This document shows, in pieces, positions 23,054 through 33,607 of a stretch of 64,000 nucleotides of DNA (position 1 is the stretch's first letter; the number at the start of each line of letters is the position of its first letter). The notes under the pieces were generated by a model. It was not told the DNA's origin and ran no database searches. It was given only the letters and a program-made list of their open reading frames with translations. The DNA is from Riptortus pedestris (taxonomy: Eukaryota; Arthropoda; Insecta; Hemiptera; Alydidae), in assembly GCA_019009955.1 (NCBI GenBank), contig CM032230.1:7231001-7295000 (forward strand). The letters run 5' to 3'. Position numbers and translations under genes: made by a program.

Positions 23054-23874
23054 TATAGAATTGCTTAATGTATAAACCCCTAGCTCAACTAACAACCAAT
23101 AAAAGATTTCTTATAATGGATATCTATAATAGGTGCAATTATTAATTCGTCATAAAGTACTTGATCTCGTTTTTTGGAATACTAAATCTTCTATTAGGTT
23201 ATAGAAGAAAACGGCCTTTAAAAGGGGAATAATTTAAAATTCGAAATTTCTGGCTTACCATGAGTGAAATAATTTTTATAACAAATGTTATTGGATTTGT
23301 AACTTTGTACAATTATTGTTAATGTTTTGTAAACCCCACTTTTGCATCCGATTTTCATTTTAAATATCTCATTCAGTAAAAGCCACCAACCCAACATTTT
23401 AATTACGGTTCTTACGCCTTCTTACAGGGGCAGAAATAGACGGTGTATAGTGACATGAGATTATCAGCACACCATATTACATTCAACTCGTGGAAAATCT
23501 GCTAAACTGACGTAGCTCCTGCGTTTCCAAATTTTTCTAAATGCATTATATATAGTGTATCTCTGCTATTACAGTAATGGCATGTTGAAATGTAGGGATA
23601 TTGTGATTTTTTTTTTTGTAGGTAAGATTAAGGAGTGAGGAAAAGGGTTGGGATGGTAAAAACGGCGATAAATAAGAAGAATGGTCAGTAGGGCCATGAA
23701 TGACCTAAAGGGATTTTTTGTGGGCCTTTAACCTTGTTGCAAAGGTTTTATTTACTCCCTTCTTCTCCAATTTATCTGTTTATTCTCCTACTTTTCTTTC
23801 TCTTACTTTCATTACACTTATTTTTTTCATTTTCTTCTAAAAAGTATTGTTATCGAATAAAGTTATAATAATAA
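23054..23874. other. unassigned sequence
   Basis: A degraded RC-1-like tip (GGAAAATCTGCTAAACTGAC, then GCTCCTGCG) lies at 23,486-23,525. Otherwise nothing is recognised. Confidence 0.4.
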
Positions 23875-24691
23875 AAGTCCGTCACGCAGGGGCTGCGTAA
23901 ACTAAGCAGATTTCTCTCGTGAAGTTTAACGATACATAAATCTATATACTTGTAGCACAACCCCACCGTGAGTATTAAGTGTAAATAAATACAAAGGGTA
24001 ATATGGAATCTTCCAGTTAATTTTAATAACCACTCGACGGGAAACGTCTCAAATGTAAACAATCCGGTCTCATCAACCTCTCACAGGAAATTAAAAATAA
24101 TTGTTGAAATATATAAGAATATAACATATTAATTTTATTGATAACTTTTTTCATATATCTAGAACTGTAATTTATAATGTTCCAGAATAATTTTTAATCA
24201 CTAAATCAAATTTTAGTAGTCCCAAAACTTAAGACGTGGGGGGGGGGTCATCAGAACAAATTTGCACGTATCTCTTAGAACAGAGGTCTCTTGAAAACAA
24301 TATTTGTTATTTAGCCTACGAACAATGTGGTTTATTATAGAATAAGGTGTTGTTTATGTCACATGAGTAGGAGTGGGGGTTTGCTGAAGGCTGACAACTG
24401 AAAATGCAAATATCTAGGTTAATATTCAAGACAGAGAATAAATGCGTATAACAATATTTAGAGTGAAAGCCATTTTCAATAAGATTGCTTCTATACAATT
24501 TTTCCATCCGACGTGCAGTAACGGAGATATTTCGAATTTTCGAAAATCCTCTCATCTAAACTGCCTCTCTCACTCGATTTCAGCCATTAACGAACTTGAT
24601 CATTCTTGTTACATAAATCGATTAAATATCGAGTTTGGTAACGATTATCCAAAAATTGCGATACGCTTGAGTGTACGCTACGCATAATATA
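23875..24691 (+). mobile_element. RC-1 element, long variant, split by RC-2
   Basis: Start AAGTCCGTCACGCAGGGGCT. The body runs to AACGATTATCCAAAAATTGC and an AT step, where RC-2 (24,692-25,970) is inserted. RC-1 resumes at 25,971 (AATTTTGAACGGACCTCATT) and stops at about 26,003. Confidence 0.82.
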
Positions 24692-25970
24692 CTAGCTCAG
24701 ATACCCGGCTTCGCCCGGGAATTCAGTTGAGGCTGAATGGTGATATTTTTTTTGGCAAGCCTTGACTTTGCACAATATTTTGACATTTACCCGTCCCAGT
24801 GTTATACGGGTTAATACCCGTCGTTTCTGTGGATTTGTTAGTAATAAAATTAATTTTTTATATAAGACTTCAATGTCCTCCATATTGTCATATTTCCCGT
24901 TTCCTTTGCATTGTGCATAGATTTGAATTATTAAGGATAAAATATTAACATACATTAAAATTAATTTTTCCAGGTGCTGTACCTGGTAGTTGATATTGAA
25001 AATAATTGTTGTGCAAATGTCTCTAAATAACAATATAAACAACTTTTGTTATGTGCATATTTGCCGAAACCCCAATAAGAAACGAAATGTCACTATTATT
25101 AATTTCAGGCCTCCCTTATAACCCCCACTCCTGCCCGTCCCTAGAAATGTTAGTATGGCTTATTATAAGGAAGGCTTTAGTGCTAATTGACATACCGAGT
25201 TTAGTTTAGTTCGGTAGAGTTTTTTGTGCCAAATAAAATTGTTGACTTCTGCTATAGGTTTTAGCGTATATCTCGTTTATAATTCGGTATACGATAAAAA
25301 GGTATATAACAGAAGTTACTCTAAATAAAAAAATAAACAACTTTTATTATGTGCATAATTGCCTAAAATTCTATAGGAAACAAAATATTGCTATTTTTAA
25401 TCTCAGGCCTCCCCTACAAACCTCACTCCTGCTCGTCTCTAGAAATAATGGTACAGCTTATTATCATGAAGGAGTTAGTTTTAATTCACATACGGAATTT
25501 TATTTAATTCGGTTGGGGCGTTTGTCCCAAATAAAATTGTTGACTTCTGCTATAGGTTTTAGCGTATATCTCGTTTATAATTCGGTATACGATAAAAAGG
25601 TATATAACAGAAGTTACTCTAAATAAAAAAATAAACAACTTTTATTATGTGCATAATTGTCGAAAAACCAATAGGAAACGAAATATCACTATTTTTAATT
25701 TCAGGCTTCCCTTATAACCCCCACTCCTTTTCGTCTCAGAGGATATTAATATAGCCTAAAGTCTAAGTTGGGTTAGTAGTAATATTTATACCAAGTTTCA
25801 TAAAATTCGGTTCAGCCGTTTATGCGTGAAAAGGTAACAAACAAAAAAATAATCAAACAAACCAAAGAAACAAAATGCAGTTATGGTGTCTATGACATGT
25901 GAAACGAAAAGTAATCGTGAAATTTCGTGAAAAAAATCAATGTACAGACAGAGGTTACAATTTTTTATAT
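24692..25970 (-). mobile_element. RC-2 Helitron, non-autonomous
   Basis: Read on the minus strand, the 3' end is CCCGGGCGAAGCCGGGTATC then TGAGCTAG-T: a GC hairpin about ten bases before CTAG. The 5' end starts about TATATAAAAAATTGTAACCT and has lost its TC. The interior carries about 2.5 tandem units of about 300 bp (ACAACTTTTGTTATGTGCAT recurs at about 25,031, 25,333 and 25,634). There is no Rep/helicase coding. It is inserted at the microsatellite of an RC-1 copy. Confidence 0.85.
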
Positions 25971-26003
25971 AATTTTGAACGGACCTCATTTTCGTCATGT
26001 CTT
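25971..26003 (+). mobile_element. RC-1 remnant after RC-2
   Basis: AATTTTGAACGGACCTCATT then TTCGTCAT is the sequence that follows the microsatellite in RC-1. It continues the copy at 23,875-24,691 and is then truncated. Confidence 0.75.
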
Positions 26004-27095
26004 TTCTCTCCTCTCCAGTGGCAAATTAAAAATGAGGAAGAAAAAAAATCGTCGTGTATATTCATTTTTAATTTGATTTTAATTTATCACTTTGACAAGT
26101 GTGGTTATATGTTGAAGCCCTATTATATTAATTCATTTAATCCCGTAATTAATAAAAATTTACATTGTTTTTGTTTTATAGAGTCACTGTCATTCCCTAG
26201 TATTTCACTCAGTGTTTCTGACATATTAAGGGACTTTCTTTGTTGTCGTTATATAGGTGTGTTAACTCTCAGCTCTACTCCACTAGCAATGTGGGTTGGA
26301 GGTGTTTTTCCTTTATCGTTAGCTACAGGTGTGTTCAGTACGTAGACGGCATATAATCACTTCATATCTGCTTTTGGAGCCTGTTGTAGCCTTCCCGTGT
26401 CAACAAGACTTTCTTAATTAACATGAAGAGGACTATGTATTATGTGTAATGTCACATTCCGACTGTGAAACGTTGAAATCGTATATCACATTCAAAAGAA
26501 ATTATTTTTAACGAAGTTAAACCAAACGTTTTGTTCATTTAATAAGAGACTAAGGAAGTCATGTGGTGCCTTCATCAGATTTTTATTTTTGTTGTGCCAT
26601 CAGGCCGATCCCCACAGCGGGAGCAGTTAATTGGTAAATATATTAAATGCATTCTGGCGGGAACTTTAAGAATAAATCGATAAATCTAATTAAATAGCTA
26701 GTAGATATCAATTAAATCTGGAGAGTGGTGTGGCTAATCTAAATGTAAAGTGGTTTCCGATCCTACCATTCGTATTTCATCAATCCCCCCCGCTTTAATT
26801 TATCAATATATCCCCCTTATCACGTATTGTTGTAAATAAACTACTTGTAAATACTCATTTATTTTCTAGCTGATATTATTATATATAGGTATTGCATTGC
26901 ATTGACTGCAAAGTTTAGCTTCAATCAGGTATGATAGTTTATCTAATTATATGCTAGGCTAATTAATTGCACTGCATTTTAAATCATAAACTATCTTTTT
27001 TAAATCATAATCGTGACGTTTCGTGCTTAGGAAGTTTTGATAGCCTTTGGTTCATAAATGACTCCTAGGATAGTTGGATATAGGGAACACTCAAT
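26004..27095. other. unassigned AT-rich sequence
   Basis: About 1.1 kb without a recognisable gene, RNA or repeat. ORFs here are short and AT-driven. Confidence 0.45.
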
Positions 27096-27140
27096 AATCG
27101 TCCTTCATGCAGTGGCTGCGTTAACTAAACGCATTTGTGC
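27096..27140 (+). mobile_element. RC-1 start-tip fragment
   Basis: CGTCCTTCATGCAGTGGCTG then CGTTAACTAAACGCATTTG, a decayed start tip cut off after about 45 bp. It faces the tip of nothing nearby. Confidence 0.55.
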
Positions 27141-27181
27141 GTGTCTGTGTTTGTATGTAGTTATAATTGTACCTCTTGAGA

Positions 27182-27990
27182 GTAGATTTCCCTTAAAAGG
27201 ACAATGAGCTATTGAGGTTGTACTCATAACGCGATTTTCGGAAAATTTCTTCAAATGATGGTGCATACTATCCATGATAATGAAAATGAGCTCTGCTCAA
27301 ATTTATATATAAAATCTGTTAATGTTCTAGCTGTTTGTAATTATGTTTATTCGTCACCAAACTCGATATACAACGGTTTCATGTAAACTAAAGATCAAAT
27401 TCTTTAATGGCTGAAATTGGACCACCGGGAGGGGGTTATAGAGGGAGGAATTTCTTAAATTCGAAATGTTTCCCTTGTTACATTGTCGGATCGAATACAA
27501 CATTGTACAGAACTAATTCTATACTTGCTATAATATAGTCATTATTTCTCTAATATATGAATATTAACCGTTATAATTGGATTTTTCTGATTTTCAGCCT
27601 TACGTAAACCCCAACACCTACTCATTTTTAATAATATCATTAAGCAGTTAGAATATAGAAAGCCACAAAAGTCTAAGCTTAAATACCAAATATTGTTTTC
27701 ATAAGACCTTTATTAAGCAAAATAAAAACATCAGATTCTTTTTATCAAAAAGTTTTTGATCTGTAACATCTCCGTTACTATGAGTCTAAAAAAAAATGTC
27801 ATGAAACTAATCTTGTTAAAATATTGGTGCTCTACCATTGTATATCTATGCATTTTTGCGTAACTCAAATATTAAGTGAGTAATTCCTACTTTCTGCTTT
27901 TCTGTCAGAATAAGTGGTGAGTTGAGATCATTAGTCATACCAGCAATTGGGAAGTCTGCTTAGTTTACGCAGACCCTGCGTAACGGACTT
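27182..27990 (-). mobile_element. RC-1 element, diverged long variant
   Basis: Hairpin end AGATTTCCCTTAAAAGGACA, microsatellite reduced to TATATATAA, start tip GCAGACCCTGCGTAACGGAC. Part of the diverged subfamily interior is visible near 27,600-27,880. Confidence 0.7.
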
Positions 27991-28083
27991 TTTCTCTAGC
28001 ATCCTTTTAAACCTCTTTCCCCTTCCTCCTTGTGGATTGCAAATATGTTGTAACAGCATTTGTGATTTTTTTTTTTTATTTGT

Positions 28084-28309
28084 TGGACACACTCTACTAA
28101 CACACTCATACTTGATGAACAAACAAGACAAACCGATTTGTAGAAGTTGTAATGAAGCTCTGACAGCTAAACATATACTGACTGACTGCAGGCAACGCAA
28201 TTACTTACAGATACCACATAATTTACACCAACTACTGACAATGGGGAGTCCATACATAGATACTATTCTCAAACATTTAAAGACTATACACATCTATTCT
28301 AAAATCTGA
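28084..28309 (+). pseudogene. LINE ORF2 C-terminal end
   Basis: The frame reads VGHTLLTHSYLMNKQDKPIC, then RSCNEALTAKHILTDC and LLTMGSPYIDTILKHLKT, ending HIYSKI and a stop. GHTxLTHSYL followed by C-x2-C ... H-x4-C marks the end of ORF2 in RNase H-bearing LINEs. The segment itself has no stop, but upstream ORF2 is missing. Confidence 0.85.
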
Positions 28310-28461
28310 TATATTTTAAATTTAAGTTTTACATTTTTATTTTTACAACATTTTTGGATGCAAAAATATTTTTCAGTTTTGTACCTAGCTTTGAATTTTG
28401 TTTTTATTTGTTCCCTCGTTCATTTATTTTGTTCTTTGTTGTGTTCCATTTTTATTTTTTG

Positions 28462-29112
28462 ATTTGTGTTCTATGTTCCTTTTATGTTTTGTGTTCCTTT
28501 TGTGTTCTATGTTCCTTTTATGTTTTGTGTTCCTTTTGTGACCTGTATTCCTTTTATGTTTTGTGTTCCTTTTGTGTTCTATGTTCCTTTTATTTTTTGT
28601 TTTCCTTTTGTGTTCTATGTTCCTTTTATGTTTTGTGTTCCTTTTGCGTTGTATATACCTTTTATGTTTTGTGTTCCTTTTGTGTTCTATGTTCCTTTTA
28701 TGTTTTGTGTTCCTTTTGTGTTCTATGTTCCTTTTATGTTTTGTGTTCCTTTTGCGTTCTATGTTTCTTTTATGTTTTGTGTTCCTTTTGCGTTCTATGT
28801 TCCTTTTATGTTTTGTGTTCCTTTTGCGTTCTATGTTCCTTTTATGTTTTGTGTTCCTTTTGCGTTCTATGTTCCTTTTATGTTTTGTATTCCTTTTGCG
28901 TTCTATGTTTCTTTTATGTTTTGTGTTCCTTTTGCGTTCTATGTTCCTTTTATGTTTTTTATTCCTTTTGTGTTCTATGTTCCTTTTATGTTTTGTGTTC
29001 CTTTTGTGTTCTATGTTCCTTTTATGTTTTGTGTTCCTTTTGTGTTCTATGTCCCTTTTATGTTTTGTGTTCCTTTCGTGTTCTATGTTCCTTTTATGTT
29101 TTGTGTTCTATG
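28462..29112. repeat. 36-bp minisatellite, about 18 copies
   Basis: The unit is two related 18-mers, GTTCCTTTTATGTTTTGT and GTTCCTTTTGTGTTCTAT. Variants (GCG for GTG, TTTCTTTT for TTCCTTTT) are grouped in the middle copies. Because 36 is a multiple of three, all frames stay open, giving false ORFs of over 200 codons. Confidence 0.95.
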
Positions 29113-29236
29113 TTCCATTTCTGTTTTGTTTACTTTGTTATACTGTTTTGTTTTCATTTGAGTTTTGTTTTGTTTTTTAAGCTTTATTTTAGAGCAACAT
29201 CGCCAAAGCTGCGAAGCTCCTATAAATAAATAAATA

Positions 29237-30135
29237 TGCTCTATTTCAATTTGAAATAATACGCTATGAGACATGTTGGCGTATTTACAAGAAGCGGCTG
29301 TATGATATTGCGTTAATATGGTCACTTGTATGTATCTAAAGATAGAGTTAGAAGTTCATGTTTTATGATACAGTTGTTGTCCTGGAGTCTTTCTAGTCTC
29401 CCCTTCCATTGGTTTTCCTAGAGAAGAAAAGAAATCGTTTTTGCTCAGGACAATAAAGCAAGTATGTGAATGTAGCTGACTCATAGAGTGGGCATTACCA
29501 TGAGATATTGTGGCGTTGAGAGATGGAACTCACTGCAATAAATACAAGATCCAACAAGATCCTCCGCTGAAATGACATATCCCCGAGCTGGGGGTTGTGA
29601 AAGAAGGGAGTTGTATCGGAATGAATGCGGGGGGTGGCGTGGCCCCCACATGACCCCCCCCCCACCACAAAGGGCTCCAATAACACGGCAAACTAATATA
29701 TCCTTTTCCTTTAACTCCAATACTTTTTCCAGCGGCTACAATGTTATTCTACCATCGACCGACTGCTCCTTCCTCATACTTATTTCTCCTCTTTTTTTGC
29801 CCTACTCAAGTTTCCTGTTGTCATATATCTTAAGTAAACGGACTCTGTCTTAGTATGGGCATTGAGCGTACTGCAATCTTTAAGTACAACTCCTAAAGTA
29901 GAATATATGCCCTTAGAGGCAGAACCAAACATATATATTACGTGTACAATAAACATTAATAAATTAAGGCTATTTATAATTTACTATTTTTGGCTAAGAG
30001 CTTCTAATGCCCTAATATATGGCATCAGAATCAGCGGCAAAGTACATACAATAAATATTAGAGAAATATGGTCAATCTGCAACTCTAGTTAGTAGGAATC
30101 TATGACCCTCACACGTTCTCACCCTACCAAAGTTT
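29237..30135. other. unassigned sequence
   Basis: Contains a C/G-rich patch (about 29,628-29,672) and no recognisable gene. Confidence 0.4.
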
Positions 30136-30277
30136 TTAGCAGATTTCCCTCGAGGGAAATCAGCTATTGAGAACGTACTCATAACGCGATTTTCAAAATT
30201 TTTCTTCAAATATCCATCGATCCTACCCAGGAGGATGAAAATGAGGTCGTTCAAAATTGTATATTTATATATGTGTG

Positions 30278-30333
<56 letters not shown>

Positions 30334-31012
30334 TGTTACTGGCTTAAGAGAATAAGCTTGTTAACGGCTGTAATCGGAGCAGGGGGGGGGGGGCTTTAGT
30401 GGGGTGGTTTTTCGAAAATTCGAAATAACTACGTTACTACAATCCAACCAAATACATAACACAACAACGCCTAGAATCAAAAAGATATATAGAATCAATC
30501 TTATTGCAAACTAAAAGTACTATAAATATTGTTCTATACATTTATTCTCTATCTTAAATATTAACCGAGATATTTGCATTTTTCAGTTTTCAGCCTTCAG
30601 TAAATCCTTACTTCTACTCATGTTACATAAACAATACTCGGTTATGTAATAAACCATATCATTCGAAGCTTAAATACGATAAATTGTTTTCAAGGGTCCT
30701 TTATTATACGAGATAAATGAAAATATGTTATCGTGCCCCTCCCCCCTTCTTATTTCCGTAATTGTTTTTCTTTCCTATGAGAAGTTGGCACACCTGTTTG
30801 TTTACGTTTCAGGTGCTTCCAGTCAGGAGGTTTCTTATTATGGAGAGAGAGAAAAAAAACGTCCAATTCTTCACAATTTGTTTATTTAAGCGCTTAGCGC
30901 TGAAATAAACAAATTGTGAAGAATTGGACGTTTTTTTTCTCTCTCTCCAAGTAAACATTCTTCACTTCCAACAAACACTGCCGTGGTTTCTTATTATCGT
31001 TTATATTTATAA
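30136..31012 (-). mobile_element. RC-1 element, long variant, split by RC-2
   Basis: Hairpin end TTAGCAGATTTCCCTCGAGG. (AT)n at about 30,282-30,330. The body is interrupted by a 144-bp hairpin insertion (30,841-30,984) and then by RC-2 at 31,013. RC-1 resumes at 32,605 and finishes at 32,814. Confidence 0.82.
30841..30984. repeat. long perfect hairpin insertion with 12-bp direct repeats
   Basis: The arms 30,841-30,887 and 30,903-30,949 are perfect 47-bp reverse complements (outer ends TGGAGAGAGAG and CTCTCTCTCCA). The 15-nt loop holds a further AGCGC/GCGCT stem. A 35-nt single-copy tail (30,950-30,984) follows. GGTTTCTTATTA precedes (30,829-30,840) and follows (30,985-30,996) the insert. RC-1 sister copies have this 12-mer only once, so it looks like a target duplication. 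Confidence 0.85.
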
Positions 31013-31292
31013 CTAGCTCAGATACCCGGCTTCGCTCGGGAATTCACTTGAGGCTGAATGGTGATGGTATATTTTTGGCAAGGCTTTACTTTTCACGAGA
31101 TTAACCCGTCCCTGTGTTTAGGGTTAACACCCGTCGTTTCTGTGGATTTGTTAATAATGAAATTAATTTTAGCAGATTTCCCTTCAGGGAAATCAGCTAT
31201 CGAGGTTGTACTCATGACGGAATTTTTGAAATTTTTCTTCAAATGTCCATCGATCCTACCTAGTAGATGACGAAAATGAGGTCCGTTCAAAA

Positions 31293-31378
<86 letters not shown>

Positions 31379-32604
31379 CTGTTACCGCTCTAGCGGTCGC
31401 AATTTTGGTTTGATCGTTACCAAACTCGATATTTGGTCGTTTTATGTAAAAAGAAAGATCAAGTTCGTTAACGGCTGAAATCGGACCAGTGGGAGGGGGG
31501 GGGGTTTAGAGGGGAGGATTTTCGAAAATTCGAAATATCTCCGTTACCATACGTCGGAACGAAAAATTGTATAGGACCAATCTTATTGAAAATTAAATTT
31601 ACTATAAATATTGTTATATACATTTATTCCCTATCTTGAATATTAACCGAGATATTTGTATTTGTATTCTGCGTGTTCTATTCGTCCCTCCTGAATAGGT
31701 TTAGGTTACTACAGTTGTTATTAGGCAGATTTCTCTATTGTAAAACTTCACGTGGGAAATCTGCTTAGTTTACGCAGCCCCTGCGTGACGGACTTTTTTT
31801 TATGCAAGACTTCACTGTCCTGCATATTGTCATATTTCCCGTTTCCTGTGTATTATGCATAGATTTGCATTATTAAGGAGAAAATATTGACATACATTTG
31901 AAATAATTGTTTAAGGTGAGGTACCTGGTAGTTCATATCGAAAAGAAGTGTTGAGGAAATTTCTCTAAATAACAAAATAAACCACTTTTTTTATGTGCAT
32001 ATTTGGTGAAACCCCAATAGGAAATCACTATTATTAATTTCAGGCCTCCCTTATAACCCCCACTCTTGCCCGTCCCTATAAATGTTAGTATGGCTTATTA
32101 TAAAGAAGGCGTTAGTACTAATTCACATACCAAGTTTGGTTTAGTTCGGTTGAGTCTTTTGTGCCAAATAAAATTGTTGACTCCCGCTATAATTTTTAGC
32201 GTATAACACCTTTATACTTCGGTATACGACGATAGTGTATATAACAAAAGTTACTCTAAATTACAAAATAAACAACTTTTGTTATGTTCATATTTGCCGA
32301 AAAACCAATAGGAAACGAAATATCACTATTTTTAATTTCTGGCGTCCCTTATAACCCCCACTCCTGTTCGTCCCAGAGGATATTAGTATAGCCTAAAGTC
32401 TAAGTTGGGTTAGTAGTAATATGCATACCAAGTTTCATAAAATTTGGTTCAGCCGTTTATGCGTGAAAAGGTAACAAACAAACAGACACCAAAGAAACAA
32501 AATGCAGTTATGGTGTCTATGACATGTGAAACGAAAAGTTATCGTGAAATTTCGCGAAAAAAATCAATGTACAGACAGAGGTTACAATTTTATATATATA
32601 TAGA
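31013..32604 (-). mobile_element. RC-2 Helitron containing a nested RC-1
   Basis: Minus-strand 3' end CGAGCGAAGCCGGGTATCTG then AGCTAG, next base T. The 5' end TCTATATATATATAAAATTG is preceded by A, so both Helitron terminal rules hold. An RC-1 element (31,169-31,795) is inserted near the 3' end. Tandem units of about 300 bp begin near 31,975 and 32,270. Confidence 0.87.
31169..31795 (-). mobile_element. RC-1 element, short variant, nested in RC-2
   Basis: Complete copy with TTAGCAGATTTCCCTTCAGG at one end, an (AT)n of about 80 bp (31,293-31,374), and GCAGCCCCTGCGTGACGGAC at the other. The undisturbed RC-2 copy at 24,850 reads AATTAATTTTTTATATAAG across the site, showing insertion into a T run with no long duplication. 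Confidence 0.88.
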
Positions 32605-32814
32605 TAAAAGGTAGGTTGGTGGTGTTGTGTAGATTTATCTATTGTAAACCTTTTTAACGGACGAGATGATTGGGTAAGGTCGGTTCTATTCATTTCCGCC
32701 AAAAGCTAGTTCGGCCGTTCCCGTAGCTGTTCGGCACACGTTTGGAGATTTCTCTATTGTATAACTTCACGTGGGAAATCTGCTCAGTTTACGCAGCCAC
32801 TGCGTGACGGACTT
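32605..32814 (-). mobile_element. RC-1 continuation after RC-2
   Basis: GGTGGTGTTGTGTAGATTTA continues the long variant. At TTTTTAACGGACGAG it switches to the short-variant module (GCTAGTTCGGCCGTTCCCGT), then the tip GCAGCCACTGCGTGACGGAC. It is therefore a long/short mosaic. Confidence 0.75.
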
Positions 32815-33607
32815 CTTGAGTTAGTACTATGTACGTGGACGAAATTATTCTTTGGCAGCAATACTCCGTTATTCAGCAAAGTCCTTAACTACTTATTTGT
32901 TTTATGCCTCTTCAACATATTTTCGGGCTTTTTACATCAGTGGTGCCCTGAAACGAAGTGGAAGGACACAGCCTAGTGAGTTGAGCTTCGAATCTTGATA
33001 GAACCAATTTTCGTTTGTTGCCAAAAAATCCTGCTTTGATTTACCCGCAACGACCCATTTATCAGAAATTTTGAAGGAATAGGTTTCCAAAATACAATTT
33101 AGATGAAAGAAACTAAGAGAAAAGTGTTCCTTTCTCACGTTGGGTGCTTCGAAAAAAATCCGTTCTCGAAATAAAAAAGTCCGTCACGTAGGGGCTGCGT
33201 AAACTAAGCAGATTTCCCACGTGAAGTTATACAATAGTGAAATTTAAAATAATTTTATGAGTGCCATTGGATAATGAATTTCTGTTATGGATTTATTTTA
33301 AATTATAATTCATATATTGAAGTGTTTTTTTTATTATTATTTTCTCCTTATAATGGGTAACATTTATTTGAAATGCCCATGTTATTTTGTTCCACTAATT
33401 ATAGGAGGTCGACCTTTTTATTTAGACAGTTAAGTTTTATTGAAATGATGTAAGCAAACAAACAAAATAAGCTACCCCTTTTTTGGGGTACCTATCAAGG
33501 ATTGCCTCCTTACCTGCCATTAAGGTAATTTTTGTTAATATTATAAAGTATTATTCCTGTTAGGGATGTTACTAAGTGTGCAGATTAAGTTCAACTTTAT
33601 TTTGATA
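32815..33607. other. unassigned sequence with one RC-1 tip
   Basis: At 33,177-33,245 there is a clean plus-oriented RC-1 start tip (GTCCGTCACGTAGGGGCTGC to TTATACAATAGTGAAATT) with nothing following. Near 33,473 a small TACCCC/GGGGTA stem occurs. No gene is seen. Confidence 0.5.

Larger units (their letters stand above)
28075..29236 (+). mobile_element. LINE 3' fragment with expanded 3' UTR
   Basis: The last part of ORF2 (to 28,309) is followed by about 150 bp of 3' UTR, a 36-bp minisatellite, then GCCAAAGCTGCGAAGCTCCT and a TAAATAAATAAATA tail at 29,222-29,236. The copy at about 38,945-39,830 has the same tail motif. It is truncated at the 5' end near 28,075. Confidence 0.8.

Noticed and set aside
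24316..24687. Opposing ORFs in RC-1 (79 and 81 codons)
   Set aside because: Shadows of the recurrent non-coding RC-1 body, with no start or stop conserved between copies.
25899..26345. ORF of 148 codons spanning the end of RC-2 and unique DNA
   Set aside because: It crosses a transposon boundary and has AT-driven composition.
28354..29229. Three overlapping ORFs of 205-291 codons rich in Cys, Phe and Leu
   Set aside because: The 36-bp minisatellite has a unit divisible by three, so all frames stay open. They lie in a LINE 3' UTR.
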